Origin: Dermacentor variabilis
Lineage: Eukaryota; Arthropoda; Arachnida; Ixodida; Ixodidae
Direction: 5' to 3'
NCBI RefSeq assembly: GCF_050947875.1
Contig: NC_134568.1
Coordinates: 208,360,845-208,424,844 of the forward strand
DNA: 64,000 nt
Each line of letters begins with the position of its first letter. Within the stretch, counting starts at the first letter, position 1. Positions 1 to 11,740 of this stretch are shown here, one piece after another. A program made the translations under genes and the position numbers. A model generated the notes under the pieces. That model saw nothing but the letters and a program-made list of their open reading frames with translations. It was not told the DNA's origin and searched no databases.

Positions 1-445
1 GAATGACAAAATGTGTGATGTACCGTAGTGCAGAGGCAATGGGATCTTGAATGTCGTGTGTCATGGCGGCGCTCTTAAAGCTGATATGTGGGGCATGTTT
101 TCCTTGTGGGAAGTGCTAGTGCATCGTACTCGCATTGACGGTAGCTTGTTAAAGCTGCGTGTCTCAAGAAAAGCCGGGGACACTCACGTTGTTCTGTCGG
201 TAGAACTAAAGAAACAAGATAGAGGTTCGCAGGGAAATGACAGTGTTTCGACAAGGGGCCTTTACAACATTCCTTGTTCGGCTACTGTTAATCAGCCTTC
301 ATCTTCCTGCGAACCTCTCGTTCTCTGTCTTGTTTTGGATAACCACCTTTGACAGGATTAGGCAAACAAGTGATATACGATGAAGCAAGAGAGAGCATAG
401 GGGAAATCAATTGTTACTGTTCAGTTGAAATAAAGGAATAATAGG
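1..445. other. no recognisable feature
   Basis: Unique-looking sequence with one open stretch of about 100 codons on the plus strand (47-352) that shows no domain, signal peptide or codon pattern suggesting a gene. Confidence 0.4.
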
Positions 446-738
446 CACCGGCTATGGTGGCTCAGTGGCGATGACATTTTGCTCCTGAACGGGAGATCGC
501 AGGTTGGATTCCCGGCCACGGCGGCCGGGTTTGGATGGGGGCGAAATGACAAAAAAAAAAAAAAAAAAAGGGGGGGAGGGGGAAAGAAATAGAAAAGGCG
601 CTCGCGTACTTAGATTTAGGTGCATGTTAGAGAATCACAAAATGTCAATATTAATCCTGAGCCCTCCACTACACTGTCTTTCATAACTCGCTGTGCAGTT
701 TCGGGCCGTTATAAAACCCACATCTTAGAAAAAAAAAA
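446..738 (+). mobile_element. Ruka-type tRNA-derived SINE, diverged
   Basis: Plus-strand copy of the tick SINE. It has a tRNA-like head with a B-box-like segment, then the diagnostic segment reading gatgggggcgaaatg. An A-run and G-run at about 549-576 interrupt it, after which the body resumes with the lagged 'cttagatttaggtgca' block and ends in an A-rich tail near 729-738. Divergence from the intact copy at 51967-52202 is high, so this is an old insertion. No target-site duplication is evident. Confidence 0.75.
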
Positions 739-1073
739 TGAAAAGGTAAAGAGAAATGAAAGTGAATGAAACGATTTATAGCAGCAGGGTGGGAGACGGA
801 ATGTGCCTTTTGACATTTTCCACATTACTCATGCAGTACTTACCAGTTAGGCTACCGCTGCGGCCATCCTCCCATTCGTTTTATTTATTGGCCGGTTGCC
901 TGCACCTGAACTCACGTGCTGCGTGACACATCCTGCACATCAAACACATCAAACACATCCTGCACTTAAAAGGATGTGCATCTGCCACCTTGGTCCCCCA
1001 TAAGTGGCGTTGGCAAACAACACTCCTAGGGATAATCTTGCACACATGCTCAAATACCCAAAGTAAGCGGACG
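739..1073. other. no recognisable feature
   Basis: A short imperfect repetition of a hexamer-like 'acatcctgcac/aaacacatc' motif lies around 928-975. Nothing else is supported. Confidence 0.35.
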
Positions 1074-1210
1074 ACGCGTTAGCTTAGCTGGTGAAGCATC
1101 GCACGCGTAATGTGGGAGATGTGGGTTCGGCTTCCACCTGCGGCAAGATGTCCTGTCGTCTCTTTTAATTTCCGTTTTTCTTATTATTTTTACATTTCGA
1201 TTAAACATAA
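1074..1210 (+). repeat. tRNA-derived SINE-like element
   Basis: A tRNA-like unit with an A-box (tagcttagctggt, 1080-1092) and a B-box (gggttcggcttccac, 1122-1136), followed by a T/A-rich tail. The tail suggests a retroposed tRNA-derived element rather than a functional tRNA gene. The D-arm and T-arm motifs are spaced as in tRNA, but the flanking acceptor strands do not pair convincingly. Confidence 0.5.
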
Positions 1211-1353
1211 CAAATAGTTTTGCCTATGCTTTCTCTGGTTTCATTGCCTCTATTTTTCGCTATATGGTTGTGAGTGACAAAAGATTGAGCCCCTCGGATC
1301 CCCTTATTGTTCTGGCTTATTACGAACAAGGGAAACCTCTGAGAATCTCTTCA

Positions 1354-1457
1354 TGTGCACGTTAAAGAACCCCAGGTGGTCGAAATTTCCGGAGTGCTCC
1401 ACTATGGCGTGCCTCATAATCAGAAAGTGGTTTTGGCACGTAAAACCCCATAACTTA
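1354..1457 (+). mobile_element. Ruka SINE, 3' body fragment
   Basis: Matches the 3' half of the Ruka body: the 'cgtgcacgttaaagaa' block, the 'caggtggtcgaaatttcc' block and the terminal 'ggttttggcacgtaaaac' block. The tRNA-like head is missing, so this is a 5'-truncated or fragmented copy. Confidence 0.8.
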
Positions 1458-1829
1458 CTGAATCTATTCAGAATATTCACACAGCATGACAATCACACTC
1501 CATGTAGAGATCCAAACTGCGCCGGACTGGCACTGGCAGCAGGAAAACGGGTCACAGTTTAGCAATTCAGCACAATGGTACCAGTGTACAAGCGGTGACG
1601 ACTGTCAAGCTACCTTGGACACTGCATTCACTGAGCATTACTATGGATATAGAGAACATGCGCAGCCATAAGTATCGCTATTATATAGTTTCGCTGTTGT
1701 CAGTCGCCGGTGCCAAACAACTCACGTCCCGTGCCTTGTGATATAGTTATAACGTTACTTTTTATTATCTTAAATATTCTTGAATGCGAAAACCTGGGTG
1801 GTTAAACACCGTCTACGTAAATGCCAGTA
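1458..1829. other. no recognisable feature
   Basis: AT-moderate sequence without coding or repeat signature that I can identify. It abuts a decayed LINE on its right. Confidence 0.35.
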
Positions 1830-3365
1830 AAACATGGGGATCATCAGTGGGCTCCAAACTACGGCTGTTCAGAGCGCTTGTTCATCGGATGTCTATGCTA
1901 CAGTTCCCCAATGCTCTCCTTCACCTGTAAGTCAAATCTCCAGGCACTTCGGAGTGGGCAAGTACAGTCACTCCGCGTTTTTTTGGGACATTCAGTGAAG
2001 CGCTTCTACAACCAGAACATTTCATGGATCGAGACCATCCGATCGCGACGTGCATTACCATCGACAAGCTCAAAGCTCAGGGCGCACATTCGCCATATTT
2101 CACGGATGCCGTCAAACATCTTGTTTGTATGCCAGAAATACGACCACGGGAGTCATTCTCCACCGTCGTCAACGCACTTCCTTCCTCCCTGCCATCGGGA
2201 TTTATACCCTCAGCGCATTTATCGTCATCCTTGTGGCGTCCACGGCGATGTGCACATTTTCGGCCAAGCAATGCGAAAGAAGGCTCATCGACTTACCTTT
2301 GCCTTGAAGCAAGCAACTTCGGATTGATTATTTGCATGCTTTTTATACTTTGACCGCGTTCGCGTGAGCATCTATAATTATTTCCGCTCAGACGAGCTCC
2401 ACCGGCGTAGTGGTTATGCCATCAAGATGAATCAACATCAAATGCAGTATTTCTCCAGTCAAAACATCGACGGGTTAGGAGATTGTCGTTGATTATATTA
2501 ACCACGACCGACTAATCGGTGGGAAATATTCTCCGAGTCAAATGCAGCTCTACAGTGTCCTTTATCAGTTATTTGTCGCGGGTCCTGTGTAGAACTTGTG
2601 TTGGAGACAGGAGAAACGCCCCACTACGTGCTCACACACACACACCAAAAAAATATCCTGTTTCAGTGGCGGCCGGGATATTGCGGTATCTCCGGCAACG
2701 ACCTCGCCGACGAAGCTTCGAAAAGCACATGAAGGAATAAATTCTGTTCCGTCCGAGAACTGACGCAGTCCAGCGCCTAAGCTAGCTAGCGCATGATTTG
2801 ACATTACAGAAGTGGCACGCACCTGACTTTACTCACCATTGTTTGCATCCACTCGACCGTTCTATGCAACTAGACCTGGAATTCCCCGCAGTGAACAAGC
2901 AGTACGCCATTGCTTGCGACAGAACGTTGTATTCACCAATGCATACTCTTTCTTGATCGGAGTGGCCGAGAGCGCAGCATGCAATGCCTGTGGTAGCGAA
3001 AAAACTGCAAGAGCCCTTCTGTCCTTCGAAAATGAGAGGCTTGCCCCCCGCACCGCTCTAAACTAGCTAGACGGAAGACCTGTCTCGTTGGGCAATATCT
3101 TGCAGTTCGCATATCATAGCTACAGAAGGCTACAAAAGCGCTGCTGCGATTCATGAAGGCCGCCGGACTAAGCGACTGTCTGTGATACAGCGATGGGAAT
3201 TTTCATTACTTCGGCGACTCCAGTGCACCTCAATTCTTGACATTCCATCCTTCTCTTAGATTTTCCCACCCCTTCCTCATTTCCGCAATGGAGGGTATCC
3301 AAGCAGGATCAGTCCTGGTTAACTTCCCTGGCTTTCATTTATCCTTATCTCTTTCTTTTTGTCTA
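1830..3365 (+). pseudogene. decayed RNase H-encoding LINE (I-group-like), 3' portion
   Basis: A heavily mutated 3' part of a non-LTR retrotransposon ORF2, identified by alignment with the better copy at 59505-61615. Nucleotides 1830-2100 align with the post-RT region (61380-61600). At about 2668-2735 an RNase H remnant can be read (W-x-PGYCGISGNDLADEAS). At about 2930-3000 the C-terminal finger region reads FTNAYSFLIGVAE followed by C-x2-C spacing. The ORF ends with an ALLRF-like motif and a stop at 3183-3185. A 3' UTR similar to the other copies runs to about 3365. Several frameshifts and stops make it non-functional. It is one of at least six fragments of this family in the window. Confidence 0.75.
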
Positions 3366-4222
3366 ATTGTTCTTGCAGTATTATCAATTCTCAACCTAAA
3401 ATAGCAAGGTAGGCTATTTCACGACCGGCTATTCCAAAGGCTCATTGCCGATAAAACAAGGCTGCGCATAGATGAAAAGAAAAGGAACGTTCAGAAGAAT
3501 GCAGAAAAAAAAGCGCTACGCGTACACGACACACACTACAAGCGCAGAAATGTGCATAAATAAGGAGTCAGCATGTATGTTCTGGAATTGACAGCTGGAA
3601 GCACGAGTGAACCTTAAGAAACAACCGCCGGATAATGAATATGGGGGGAGGCTTAACAGAGCCTTCCTGGCGAAAGAGCGGGGTCAGATGTTTGACTGGT
3701 GCTTGGACGTTTTCAACTTCAGCCGCACAGCAGCTATGTTTAAGGTTAACAGGTACCTACTATATATGATTTTAAATCGCAACCGTTCTTGCACTTATGT
3801 GCTACATGCACTTCCAGAACACACATTTAACGACTGGTTGATAACACTGAAATGACAATATAGTTCAAACAAGCTTCTATGTACTTTATAATCACTTTGT
3901 CCCTGTGAAGTTAAGTCAAATGGTGGTTAAACAGACAACCACTTAGCAACTTGCATGCGTATAGTTGCTTTTTCTATCCGCAAATATAAAGTTTTTGGTA
4001 TAGGGAGCCCACAATTTGGGTAGCTGGAGGTAGCGTGTACAAAAGTATGTGTATATAAAGTACAAAAGAACCGAAGCAATGGTTGGGTTCCGCGCATAGA
4101 CAATATCGTTCACACTTTGGGTGCGCGAAACCTTGGGTATACGCTTTTTCTAAAACTCCCTGATATATATGTGTGTGTTCGCGCGTTTCGAAAATCAGTC
4201 ATACTTTCGGAAGAACTACAGC
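3366..4222. other. no recognisable feature
   Basis: AT-rich intergenic sequence. An 82-codon open stretch (3607-3855, plus strand) has no recognisable motif. Confidence 0.35.
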
Positions 4223-5190
4223 AGGGGCCTTATAACGTAAAACTATTCCAATATGTTTTTATTCCAATGCCCTGACGTCAAGTTTGCGTAACCGCCGACG
4301 CAAGCATCGGGCGGTGACCCGCAGGGTTCTCTGAAGAAACCAATCAAACGCTCTTCTCATTTATAGGAGGTCACTTTTGTTTGCTTTAAAAACAAATAAC
4401 ATTGTCTACACTGCGCGGCTTGTCTTATCTAATTGACTGAGAAGAGGCGAGGAGCACGCTCAAGTGGAGAGGCATTCGATGGGGCCGAGCCAGTGCACTG
4501 AAAATCGATAACCGAACGAGGAGGGTGGTACAGGCGTCTGCGATTGGGCCGCTTTCCCTTACTTAGCTGGTGGTGGCTGGTCGAAAATCACGACGGCATG
4601 CAACGGAAAGTTAAGAATGGTGCTAAAACGGCTCCTCAGCGAAAAAGAGTTGGCAGAGCGAGGTCGTAAACGTGCCGAAAGTGCTCGAAAATGTTACACG
4701 GCCACGCAAAAACATTTATTGTATGCAAATAAATCCATGGTCTCCGGCAGGTGCGAGTAGCCAGTGCCTGAGCGATCGGCGGCGGCTATCTCTTATTCCT
4801 TTCGGAACGGGGCAGCCTGCGGCTATTCAGAAAAAAAACAACAACAGTTTTGTTCGGCCTATTAATGCATCTTTAATGCGTACACGTCACTTTGTCGCGG
4901 TGAGTCTTTGCGGTTTTGTGACGTCGCGTGACAGGCAAGTGAAGTGGGTACGGCCCTAAATCTTTTGACCAATAGCTGAGGTCTAATGGCGAAAAGGCGT
5001 AGAATCAGAAATAGCTGTTTTTTGTTTCGTTTGGTCGAATCATGCATAATCAGCGTGTAACGTCATATCAGACGGGGAGCTATCGCGGTTTTCATGACAT
5101 CGCGTCACAGAGAGGCGACGTGGGGGGCGGTTCAAAAAGTTTTCGACCAATCTCGGAGTGCTGATTGCAGAACTGGAATAAAAAAGTTTG
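4223..5190 (+). repeat. ~1 kb dispersed repeat, copy 1
   Basis: Aligns over almost its whole length and in the same orientation with 26730-27690. Both start with a 'taacgtaaaactattcc' block and both end just after 'gctgattgc-gaa-tgga'. Each copy contains two internally related segments about 176-178 bp apart, each with a 'gacgtcgcgtgacag'-like stretch followed by 'gaccaat'. No terminal inverted repeat, poly-A tail or transposase was found, so the class is unknown. Confidence 0.8.
4617..4760 (+). other. short basic ORF inside dispersed repeat, truncated by a stop
   Basis: An ATG-initiated frame of 47 codons. It encodes a lysine/arginine-rich segment containing the block ELAERGRKRAESARK and ends at an in-frame TAG (4758-4760). 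The corresponding frame in the second repeat copy (27118-27375) is open for 85 codons and shares most of these residues. It is not a family I recognise, and it could be chance conservation of repeat DNA rather than a gene. Confidence 0.3.
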
Positions 5191-5780
5191 GAATAGCTTT
5201 ACGTTATTGTGTCCCAGCACTATACAGTGCGATCGCGGTATTCGTTCAGGCAGCTGTATTTGTGTTTTGTACAAACGCGAGGAAACATTTTAGTCGTAGC
5301 GTGTTGATGACTGCTGAGCGACTTCGGTTGGCTGTGGGCGCTATACATTGTCAGTTAATGCCCGTGCGTTATGGAGTTTTCCTTCTCCATATTTCATTTA
5401 AGCACTTCCAAGGTGCGGCGATACTGCGTTCAACGGGCACGTCCGTTTATTATTATCCTACCCTTTGTGGGAATGCCCCGCGAACTCCGCTTTCAGAAAG
5501 ACAATACTTTGGAAACTACCAACCAGCCAGCGTCCCGGCACCTGGGAGGAGCGGACCACTCCGCCACGAAAATTTGAAAGAATATGGTGGCCGTTTCTGG
5601 TGCAGCACGTCAAGAACGTGCCGGGCCTGAAGGCATGAACCTACCAAGACGCCCGGACTGGGGCCTTGGTTCCCTTGGGAGTAATAAATGTTATTTGTCT
5701 TTCCCTGCGTCCATATCGACGACTGGGATTTTCTGCCGTTCACTTCTCATTAACAGCGATTGTTCTTCGTGGCGGCGAAA

Positions 5781-5785
<5 letters not shown>
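5191..5785. other. no recognisable feature
   Basis: Overlapping open frames on both strands carry no recognisable motif. The region ends at an AT microsatellite. Confidence 0.35.

Positions 5786-5858
<73 letters not shown>
5786..5858. repeat. (AT)n microsatellite
   Basis: About 36 uninterrupted AT dinucleotides. The Tyr/Ile-alternating open frames across it are artefacts of the repeat. Confidence 0.98.
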
Positions 5859-5861
<3 letters not shown>

Positions 5862-8800
5862 GAACGCCATCAGTATTTGTTCGAGACACGTCGGCAAAGC
5901 AAAGGCCTTTTACTTTGAAGCTCTGAGTATAGTATACCTACATCATGCCGTCATTAGAACGGAAAACATCGTTTAAATTAATTTGATTTAAAATTACTAT
6001 TCTTCGTTTAGTGGGCGTCACATGGGCAATGGTACAAGCGGTCTCTGCGAGTGTGACCGGTCAGAATATTCAGAATATTTGCCATGCGGGCTCAAGCCCT
6101 AAGCTGAGGCAGTTTGGCACTCGAACCATGGGAATTCTGGTTTCTGAGTTACGATTTGTGAAGGCCAGCGACAGCCTTATCCCTCACCACACGGAAAAAA
6201 ATTGTGAAGCTGTCAAATTGAAATTAAGGAAATATACAAAGACGGAAAAATTTATGATATCCAAGACTGTACCTTTCTCTCTTTCTCTCTTGTTGGGGAA
6301 AACGCTATATTTGAAGCAAATATACTGCTCTTGCTCTTTAAGAATTATGGTGATGAACGCAGCAATTTTACATTTGCGTGAGTCGTGCGTAATCTTTACG
6401 CAGCAGATGGGACTAAGGCGAAATGCCATCACTAACTGCTATGTGGCGCTGAATAAAGCATATTGAGAGTTTAAACGTTGTGAGCTTGATGCTATGTCTG
6501 TGCTCGGGGCTGTGTTCTTGAAAGGCCGTAGGTGTCAGGCACTCGAGCGGAGCCTTCATTGGTACTCATGCCGTTGATCACCGCCTGTCCTCGGCCACCC
6601 TGCTGGTCATTTTTATTTATGCTGCTGTTATACATGTCTTTAAGTTGCTAGCTCCTGACACATCTCGTAAGTAAATGAAGGCCTACGCACTCCCTGCTGT
6701 GACGTTATTTAGGAAGCTCCCATCGAAAATCTGAACAGAAGAGCGCTGGTTGTCGCTGGCGTCTCCCATTGAGCAGCATGGTATGTGAGATAGGACATGC
6801 TCTATTCTCGTGCCGGCCGCGTCAAAACGCGCCAAACACCGCCGGTCACGTTGACAGCGCCGCTATGCTGCTAGACTGTAGAGCGTCCACTGTTCGCCGA
6901 CGTCGCGTAACTGCGCCACGCGTGAAGCGCGTCCGCATTACGCCGGACTACATTGGCGCCTTGAAAAGTGTTGACTGAATTTGGCAAAGCTGGAATGTCT
7001 TTGTCCACGGGCTTATCGCTTATGTTCGCGAGCTCAATTTTCGACACTCTGGAGGAGGCCCTCCATTATTGTCACCGTTAGCATTTTGTCTGTAACTTGC
7101 TGCATGTAGTTATTTCTTGATACTGGTGACGTTCAACGTTTTATTATGTTGCTGCTGTGTCAGCATGTTTTGTCGGTATATTCGAATTTGCTCTGCTGCT
7201 TTTAAGATAGAAAACCAGTAACACTTCTTGTCTCATTTTCTGTTTCTGTTGTCGCATCCTAAACCAAAAACAAAAAAATGACTCGGGGGGGGGGGGGGGT
7301 TCCTGCATTTCTGCTGTACAGCTTTATATTAATTTAGTTTATGTGGTTACTTCTGTTATTCTCAGGTTTCTAACGGTGCAAACACTGCCTGTATCTTTGT
7401 ATTGTTATTTACTTTGTTCTTACTAAGCTAATTTCAATATATATCTTTTACGATTTAAGATTTGCTGCAACTGGCTTATAACGGCTAGCTGTGCCTCCTT
7501 CAAGCAGTTTGAAAAGCTTTTAGCTCAGGCAGACAGCCACACGTGTCTGATAAATTAAGTAAATTGAATGAAATTTGCTGCAAAAATCCACGAATAACTT
7601 CGACGAAGGCGACTTCGCAGCGCGCACAGACCGAAGCACCCGCGTAGAGTGAGAGCCGTTGTCAACGGTTCCATTTTTCCTTTGTCTCCTGGCCCGACCA
7701 CCTTTGTCATTCATCGAAGCCAAGTGAGAGCCTCTTCGTGTCATTCCAAACCCTTACGCGTTGTGCTGGTTCCAGCTGGACGTCGAGCAAAATAACCACA
7801 GGAAAGGAGTACAAAGTAGGCCAGGAAAACGAAGCAAACGCAGAAGGCAACTCTCGGCACCTCTGAGGAGGGATGGCAGGAGAGGAGGGCGCGCACAAAC
7901 CAGGTAAAAGCAGTGGTTATGCACGTGCCACGTCTTTTGAGAAAGCGCTGTCAATGACCCGTACAGCACGTAGCCGGCGGGGCATGGGAGATGCTTACGC
8001 CCCAAGCGGGCTTCGGCGATATCCTTTGTTTCTAATAGGCTAGCGGTCAGCGACATCTTTCGCCTGCCGTCCGCGGTGTTCCCTTTTCGCCGTCTGTTCC
8101 GCCAGATGCTTGTCGCGTCGACTGACGTCGTACTCGTGCGCGACAGATCCGCGTGCGCGTGTAGACTCCTAGGTAAAAATGGGCGGAAAATGTAATCGTC
8201 GATCGACAGCTCTTATACTTTTTGAGTCGACAGAAGTTACTTCCAACTTAGTGGATCAGTCGCGCCTGGCTTTTGGCTCCCTCTCTCTGTTCTGCCTGAA
8301 TGTGTCCTATGCGTTCGTATTAGATCTTTTGTGTGTGCTGTGTACACGCTTGTTGTTTATGTTGGTTTTTGAATATGTCAGTCGCAGTTTTGTTTTATCG
8401 TGGTTATTCCGTGCACGTGTATCGCGATTTCTGTAGCAGCAACGTTTTGTCACTACCTGCAGCTGCCTTCAGCTTGTACATCAGTATACCTGTGAGGCTC
8501 ATTCACTTGTTCCCTCACTGGGCTCGAAAATCAGGACATCAAATACGGCCCTCGTGCGCTCAGAGCTATTGCGTAAGCATACTGTACGTCATACAGTAGT
8601 AGTATAGGTCAGCGTCATCAAAGAAACAGTGTAATAACAGGATATAAGATGGCAGCCAAGAGACATGAATAAAAGAACGTGCACGACGTTGGGCAGTGGC
8701 TCACTCCTGTGTCGCCGTGGCGACAAGTGGGCATGACTTTCGATAATTCTAAGTGTCGGTATGCGTACTCCGGAATTCTCGCAGGTGAAAGCGGCATATT

Positions 8801-9040
8801 TCCCACAAGGGCAGAACATTCATGTTAAGCCGCTACTATCGCGAACCTGCGTACGCTCGCGTGACTAGGCAACCACCCCCGCATTTTCGGCGAGCACCAG
8901 ACTGGGAAGACCACAAAAGATGCGTGATACGCTCGTGGCGGTGAGTTCACACGCGTCAAAGGTAGAGAATGCGGCTATCGAAGCATTCTGCCCCGCAGTG
9001 TTTTTGCCGGAGTCTTTCGGGCATTGTGTGACTGTTTTCC
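5859..9040. other. intergenic, no supported gene
   Basis: No recognisable gene or transposon motif. It includes a 15-base G run (7285-7299). GC content rises towards the right end, approaching the CpG-rich block at 9041. Open frames of 60-150 codons occur on both strands but have no coherent domain. Confidence 0.4.
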
Positions 9041-9870
9041 AGTGACCGTCTGGCCAACGTCGACTCGCGCTCGTACACGGGCGTGCTACAGTCATTATCT
9101 CACTTGCTTGTATCACGCCCATGCACGCATTACACTGGCGCAGGCTTCGGCCAGATTCTCCGCGGTGCACGTCATTTCTTTCTTTTGCCGCTTCTCTGTC
9201 TCGCAGAGCTTTCTTTTACGAGCGCCGAAAAGGGAGGGGGCTCGCAGCAGTCGCAGAACGAGCGCCGGCGATCGAGAAGCGTTTATTCGCTCCGAGCAGC
9301 AGCCCGACGCGTATAGAGCGGCGCTAGCGCGGCTCGAGCCCGTGGGCACGGCTGGCCGAGCGCGTCCGACCGCCGGAGGAGTAAGTGGCGGCAGGAATGA
9401 ATCGAATTCGGCCGTGCGCTCGTCGTGGAGCGGCGGCGGTCATTGCCAGGCAACCGGTTTGGCCGCACCCATCGCAGAACTGGAGCAGGCCCGGCGGGGG
9501 ACCGGGCGTGCGCTTCCTATCGCCTACGTGTACGCAGCAGAAGCGGCAGCCGCGTTCTCGGGGCCGGCCGGCTGCGATTTCTCGCTCCCCGCAGCCAAGG
9601 GCGGCCTCCTTAGTCGAGGAAAGTGATCTCTCCGCGATGACGCTCAGTGATCACCGCCTCGGGACACGGCGCGCCGACAAGGACGGCCGCCGGACCGGGT
9701 TTCTTCTTCGGGCGAATGCGCACGCCAGGCTTTCCTCTGCGTCAGTGTTGCGCTCGCGCGCGTGCGCGCACGTGCGGGTCGAGCGGGCCTCACGCTCGAA
9801 CGTTGCCGGCGCGATAACCGTGAAATGGCAAGCGATGAAAATTCGCGCGAGAGAGTTCTCCTTGGGCAAT
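9041..9870. promoter_or_regulatory. CpG-rich region, candidate promoter with 5' noncoding exon
   Basis: Much richer in G+C and CpG than its surroundings, which is unusual in this AT-leaning window. Long open frames in several phases are what high GC produces by chance and encode no recognisable domain. A strong 5' splice-site consensus (GTAAGT at 9381-9386) follows GC-rich sequence, as expected at the end of a short untranslated first exon on the plus strand. No TATA box was seen. Direction and target gene are unknown; a GC-rich repeat is an alternative. Confidence 0.3.
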
Positions 9871-11136
9871 GCGCTGACGTTGCAGTTGACAGCCGCCGTT
9901 GGGATTCAGAAACGCTTGTTGATCTACGCGCGACTATTTTTTTTAATCAGCATTTATTACATTTATGTCGTACATTTGCCAGCGCACTACAGTACGCTAG
10001 GAAAAGAAAATGAATAAAGAAAGTCAGTTATTTGCTTTCAAACATCACAACAAACAAGATGAATTAATAATAAAAAAATGCAATTTGAGCCAGTGCCCTA
10101 AATTGATCAATCCAATACCGCAGCTGACCTCGAAACAAGTAGCAATTGGATTCAGATGGGGCTAATCGCTATATGATGGATTGAGAAGGCTTGATGGATT
10201 TGACGTCGGAGTGCTTACAGCTGCGCTGTCAACGACGCCGTAACTGAACGCTCTATATTAAATTTGATCACCTACGGGGCTTGGCATTCAGGGGCGTTGT
10301 AGCATGCAATATAGCCGTTAAGCGTACTTATCAGGTTTTTATGGCGTCTGTCTCAGTTATCATCATCATCGTGATCCTCATCACCTTTATCGTACTCGCG
10401 TTTCCTTGGCAGAATTCGCTAAGGACATACGTGATGATTCCTCACGCAGGTTTTGACTTCGGGCTCGCTATGTGGGAGACGTCGCGCTACCTTCGAAGTT
10501 GTCGTCGTCGTGCCGTAATCAGCCGTCACTGTCGTCGTGGCGTCACCATTATAGCGCCGTTTTTGTCATGCCGTCGTTGTGCCATCATCGTCATCCTCGG
10601 CTTCATCGTCGGTGGCCAGCTAATCCTCTTCCAGGCAGCCTCATAGGCCCTCCGTGTGGCCCTCTACAACTGCTAGCATCCTGTCCTCATCAGCAAATGG
10701 GCTAAACGGCTTGGAATCAAACTGAGATCTACTGCTGGCTAGCAGTGGGCCATAATCATTCAGCCATCGGAGTGTATGACGAAGTCGATGTTTCACGTGG
10801 TACACGTGACCCTTCTAACGTGTTCTAACACCCGCCTCGAGACATAAACAAAAAGAAAAGTTACTTATGTTGAACATGGTTGCGTCGAAGTACGCTGCAT
10901 GTAGCGAGGATCTAATGCATGTTTGTTCAGTCTGAACTTGCTTTTTCTGAACGCGCTATAGATTTGAAAATGTGACTCGAGATACGTATGAGGCTGTAAA
11001 GTTTGATGTGAGTTATTGTTTCACTGAAATACTGGTGGAAGCTGAGACTGCTCCCTGTAAAGTCGACTTTTAGTGCATGAAAGAATAAAGCTACAAACAA
11101 CAGTGTAACAGTGTGTCGACTCTTGTAACAGTGTGA
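9871..11136. other. no recognisable feature
   Basis: Contains short imperfect ATC/GTC trinucleotide-rich stretches (about 10358-10620). These create hydrophobic-looking open frames without gene support. Confidence 0.35.
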
Positions 11137-11372
11137 CCCACCGTGGTTGCTTAGTAGCTTTGGCGTTGCACTGCTAAGCACGAGGTCGCCGGATCGAATC
11201 CCTGCCACGGCGAACGCATTTCGATGGGGGCGAAATGCAAGAACGCCCATATACCGTGCACTCAGTGCACGTACAAGAACCCCAGGTGGTATAAATTAAT
11301 TCAGAGTCCCCCACTACGGCGTGCCTCATAATCAGATCAGGGTTGTGGCACGTAAAACCTCAGAATCTAATA
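11137..11372 (+). mobile_element. Ruka SINE, near full length
   Basis: Plus-strand copy with a head reading 'ccaccgtggttgcttagtag', a B-box (ggatcgaatccctgcc), the body block with gatgggggcgaaatgc, and the terminal 'ggcacgtaaaacctcag'. Small internal changes relative to the copy at 51967 suggest moderate age. Confidence 0.85.
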
Positions 11373-11740
11373 TACAGGGTGTGCCAACTATCATGTACCA
11401 AGATTTAAAAATATGCAAATGCCACGTAGCTGGACAGAACCAAGGTAATGTTATTTGCCGTCGCTGGCAGGTACTCACTGTATATTTTTGCACTCCGCCT
11501 AATTACATAATTAGTCTTAATTCATTAATCAACTTCTCAAACTTCGAGTGTCCTGCCGCGCGGCCATTTTGCGTGCATTCGCGGGCTTCTTTCACGCTCG
11601 GGAAAAATACTTTTGTGTAGCACATATTGAGCAACATAACGCTGTATCAGGAGTTTATCATGTTGCTCTACAATTTTCTCATTGACACTTTTTATCTAAT
11701 TATAATATTTGAGAAGTTTAGTAATTAATATTAACTGCGT
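11373..11740. repeat. dispersed repeat with internal gapped palindrome (DNA-transposon-like)
   Basis: Begins with 'acagggtgtgccaactatc', which resembles a transposon terminus. It carries an imperfect inverted repeat: 11524-11541 against 11708-11729, both containing the core of attaat...acttctcaaa. No coding sequence is present. It is interpreted as a non-autonomous element or fragment; the opposite terminus is not evident, so the 3' boundary is approximate. Confidence 0.45.

Noticed and set aside
1074..1147. Functional tRNA gene
   Set aside because: A/B boxes are present but the acceptor stem does not pair and an AT-rich tail follows, which fits a SINE head better.
9024..10017. Overlapping 200- and 210-codon frames in the CpG-rich block
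   Set aside because: GC-rich DNA lacks stop codons by chance. No domain, several frames equally open, composition Ala/Arg only.
10281..10646. 121-codon frame with a hydrophobic segment
   Set aside because: Hydrophobicity comes from an ATC/GTC-rich low-complexity tract; no family similarity and no start or splice context.
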